From: an uncultured Eubacterium sp.
GTDB taxonomy: Bacteria; Bacillota; Clostridia; Lachnospirales; Lachnospiraceae
Reading direction: 5' to 3'
Length of the DNA: 64,000 bases
Assembly: GCA_910584595.1 (NCBI GenBank)
Contig: CAJUBQ010000010.1
Coordinates: 1-64,000, forward strand
Part shown: one piece after another, positions 62,872 through 64,000 of the stretch
Numbering within the stretch: position 1 is the stretch's first letter
Layout: the number at the start of each line of letters is the position of its first letter
The notes under the pieces: generated by a model
What the model was told of the DNA's origin: nothing
The model's input: only the letters and a program-made list of their open reading frames with translations
Database searches by the model: none
Program-made: the position numbers and the translations under genes

Positions 62872-63433
62872 TCTTTTTATATTTCCGGTTCACCCAAGGC
62901 AACAAAGACACTATTTCACATACCGTTCCAATAGCAAGCATTTTCCCTATTCCATATTTCGTATCAAAGATCGTGATCGACAGATATATAAGTATTAGCA
63001 AAATACTCCTCATTTTCATCGGTTTATAGTATTGAGGCGAAATCGGATTATTTGTTGTTCCAGATGGCGCATACAATACAGCAACGACTACCGACAATAG
63101 TAGTACTACTGCTGCCACACCCAATGGAATCTTATTAACATGTGCCAATGCTCCTCCTCCAAGAACAACAGCAATAGATATCATCCAACAACCTATGTTT
63201 GTATTGCAATGGTAACCTCCCGCCTGGATTCTCAGTGCTCCAAACCCTATCCAAACAACCAAACTTTCTTTTAAAATGCCTAACACTGCTCCAAAGTTTA
63301 GAATCACTATAATTTTTATAAGATTATCAAGCAACACTTCTATACCATATTCTAATTTTATTTGCTCGATATGTCCTCTTGGATAATAATTATTCAGCCA
63401 GTTTGTCATACACACTGCAAACCTATGTTCCAT
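62855..63433 (-). CDS. agrB: AgrB-like membrane endopeptidase
   Basis: 192 aa with five to six membrane helices. The catalytic pair is present in GALRIQAGGYHCNTNIGCW: His75 and Cys82, with the same seven-residue spacing as S. aureus AgrB. It cuts AgrD and forms the ring. Usual family length. AAAGGTG site. It lies between the lanM end and agrC, on the opposite strand from agrC. Confidence 0.92.
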   Translation of the reverse strand: MEHRFAVCMTNWLNNYYPRGHIEQIKLEYGIEVLLDNLIKIIVILNFGAVLGILKESLVVWIGFGALRIQAGGYHCNTNIGCWMISIAVVLGGGALAHVNKIPLGVAAVVLLLSVVVAVLYAPSGTTNNPISPQYYKPMKMRSILLILIYLSITIFDTKYGIGKMLAIGTVCEIVSLLPWVNRKYKKKLPSA

Positions 63434-63692
63434 ATTTCACCTTTCCTTTGCCGTATATAAATTAACATAAGTGTTACCATTCTATAATAATCTATCATGT
63501 GTTTCATCTTTTGCTATTTCTTCATGCTTTAATACAGCAATCCAATCTATACCTATAATCACAAACTATCGAAATGACTATAGCGATTCATTCCTTCAAT
63601 TAATACTGCACAAGCAAATAACGAAACAAACCCCACATATTATTCCTATGGCTTTTCGCATTTACACTAAAGCAGCATACTTTTTCTATGAT

Positions 63693-64000
63693 TTACATTT
63701 TATATTTGTTTCCACCATATAACTCCAAAGCCAACACACATGGCAGTTTTGAATTTAGATTTCGTAGAATTCCATAGCCTATTCCAGACAATCCGGTCAT
63801 AAAAGATACCACTCCCTTCATCTGAGTAATTTCATATGAAGCTCCTTCATATCTTAATTTTTTTAATAATTTTTTTAATATAATTTGAACGTCACCATAT
63901 AGTTGCTGACAATTTTGATTATTTGCAATCGTAAGTAATATGTCCATGTTCCCGGCCATTCCATTGCAAAGGCTTTCGCTCATACTTTTTTCCTGTGTTT
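63693..64000 (-). CDS. lanM: Class II lanthipeptide synthetase LanM, C-terminal end (cut by window edge)
   Basis: Only about the last 102 codons are in the window; the frame stays open to base 64000, so the gene starts beyond it. The sequence matches the end of the LanC-like cyclase domain: SLCNGMAGN (zinc-site region), then FMTGLSGIGYGILR and the closing LPCVLALELYGG. The usual CHG zinc motif is CNG here, with Asn replacing the His ligand. Precursor, transporter and immunity genes would lie to the right. Confidence 0.82.
   Translation of the reverse strand, partial: TQEKSMSESLCNGMAGNMDILLTIANNQNCQQLYGDVQIILKKLLKKLRYEGASYEITQMKGVVSFMTGLSGIGYGILRNLNSKLPCVLALELYGGNKYKM

Overview
The window looks like a chromosomal segment of a Gram-positive, anaerobic gut Clostridium, most likely a Lachnospiraceae member (Blautia / Mediterraneibacter / Dorea type). 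This is inferred from strong AGGAGG ribosome binding sites, the protein families present, an S-box (SAM-I) riboswitch before metK, a ThiT vitamin transporter, choline-binding-type surface repeats, and an agr-type quorum-sensing locus beside radical-SAM and lanthipeptide genes. No rRNA or tRNA gene, CRISPR array or transposase was recognised.

Region by region. 0-7 kb (minus strand) is a cell-surface cluster: two proteins with cell-wall-binding repeats (one with a transglutaminase-like domain and broken by a frameshift), an MBOAT O-acyltransferase, an AlgX/AlgJ-like SGNH protein, a secreted transglutaminase-like protein and a DUF362 lipoprotein. Palindromic repeat elements lie at its end and inside it. 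7-16 kb holds argJ, a 59-aa BFD-like iron-sulfur protein, a GH51 arabinofuranosidase with a perfect 18-bp palindrome before its promoter, a chemoreceptor, an ABC-transporter remnant ending at a linker-like sequence, a TIM-barrel protein and a lone CDP-glucose dehydratase. 16-25 kb holds a YigZ protein, a class A penicillin-binding protein, and an operon of acyltransferase, two-component system, APS kinase and sulfotransferase that looks like a surface-glycan decoration module. 25-50 kb is mostly housekeeping: an AI-2E-family transporter, a pseudouridine synthase, a second two-component system, metK with its riboswitch, an HD-GYP protein, murA, a heterodimeric ABC exporter, a PrsA-like foldase, mfd, pth, thiT, a REC-GGDEF-EAL-PAS-REC-GGDEF regulator and an SGNH hydrolase.

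50-64 kb is the accessory region and the main point of interest. A minus-strand run of nine genes plus a tiny leader ORF encodes a candidate RiPP (ribosomally made, post-translationally modified peptide) system. In transcription order it has a radical SAM/SPASM enzyme without a leader-binding domain, three tandem 53-aa precursor peptides sharing a nearly invariant Cys/Tyr-rich core, a subtilisin-like protease lacking signal and propeptide, an ABC exporter, a second radical SAM/SPASM enzyme with an N-terminal PqqD-like domain, and an ATPase plus FtsX-type permease (export or immunity). It ends at a strong terminator. Next to it sits a complete agr-like circuit: a LytTR response regulator, a 49-aa AgrD pro-signal, an AgrC-like kinase and AgrB. 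The window ends inside the 3' end of a class II lanthipeptide synthetase gene (lanM).

A plausible reading, which is inference, is that AgrB processes AgrD into a cyclic peptide, AgrC and the LytTR regulator sense it, and the regulator switches on the radical-SAM peptide operon, the lanthipeptide operon or both. I could not match the triplicated precursors to any RiPP class I know with confidence.
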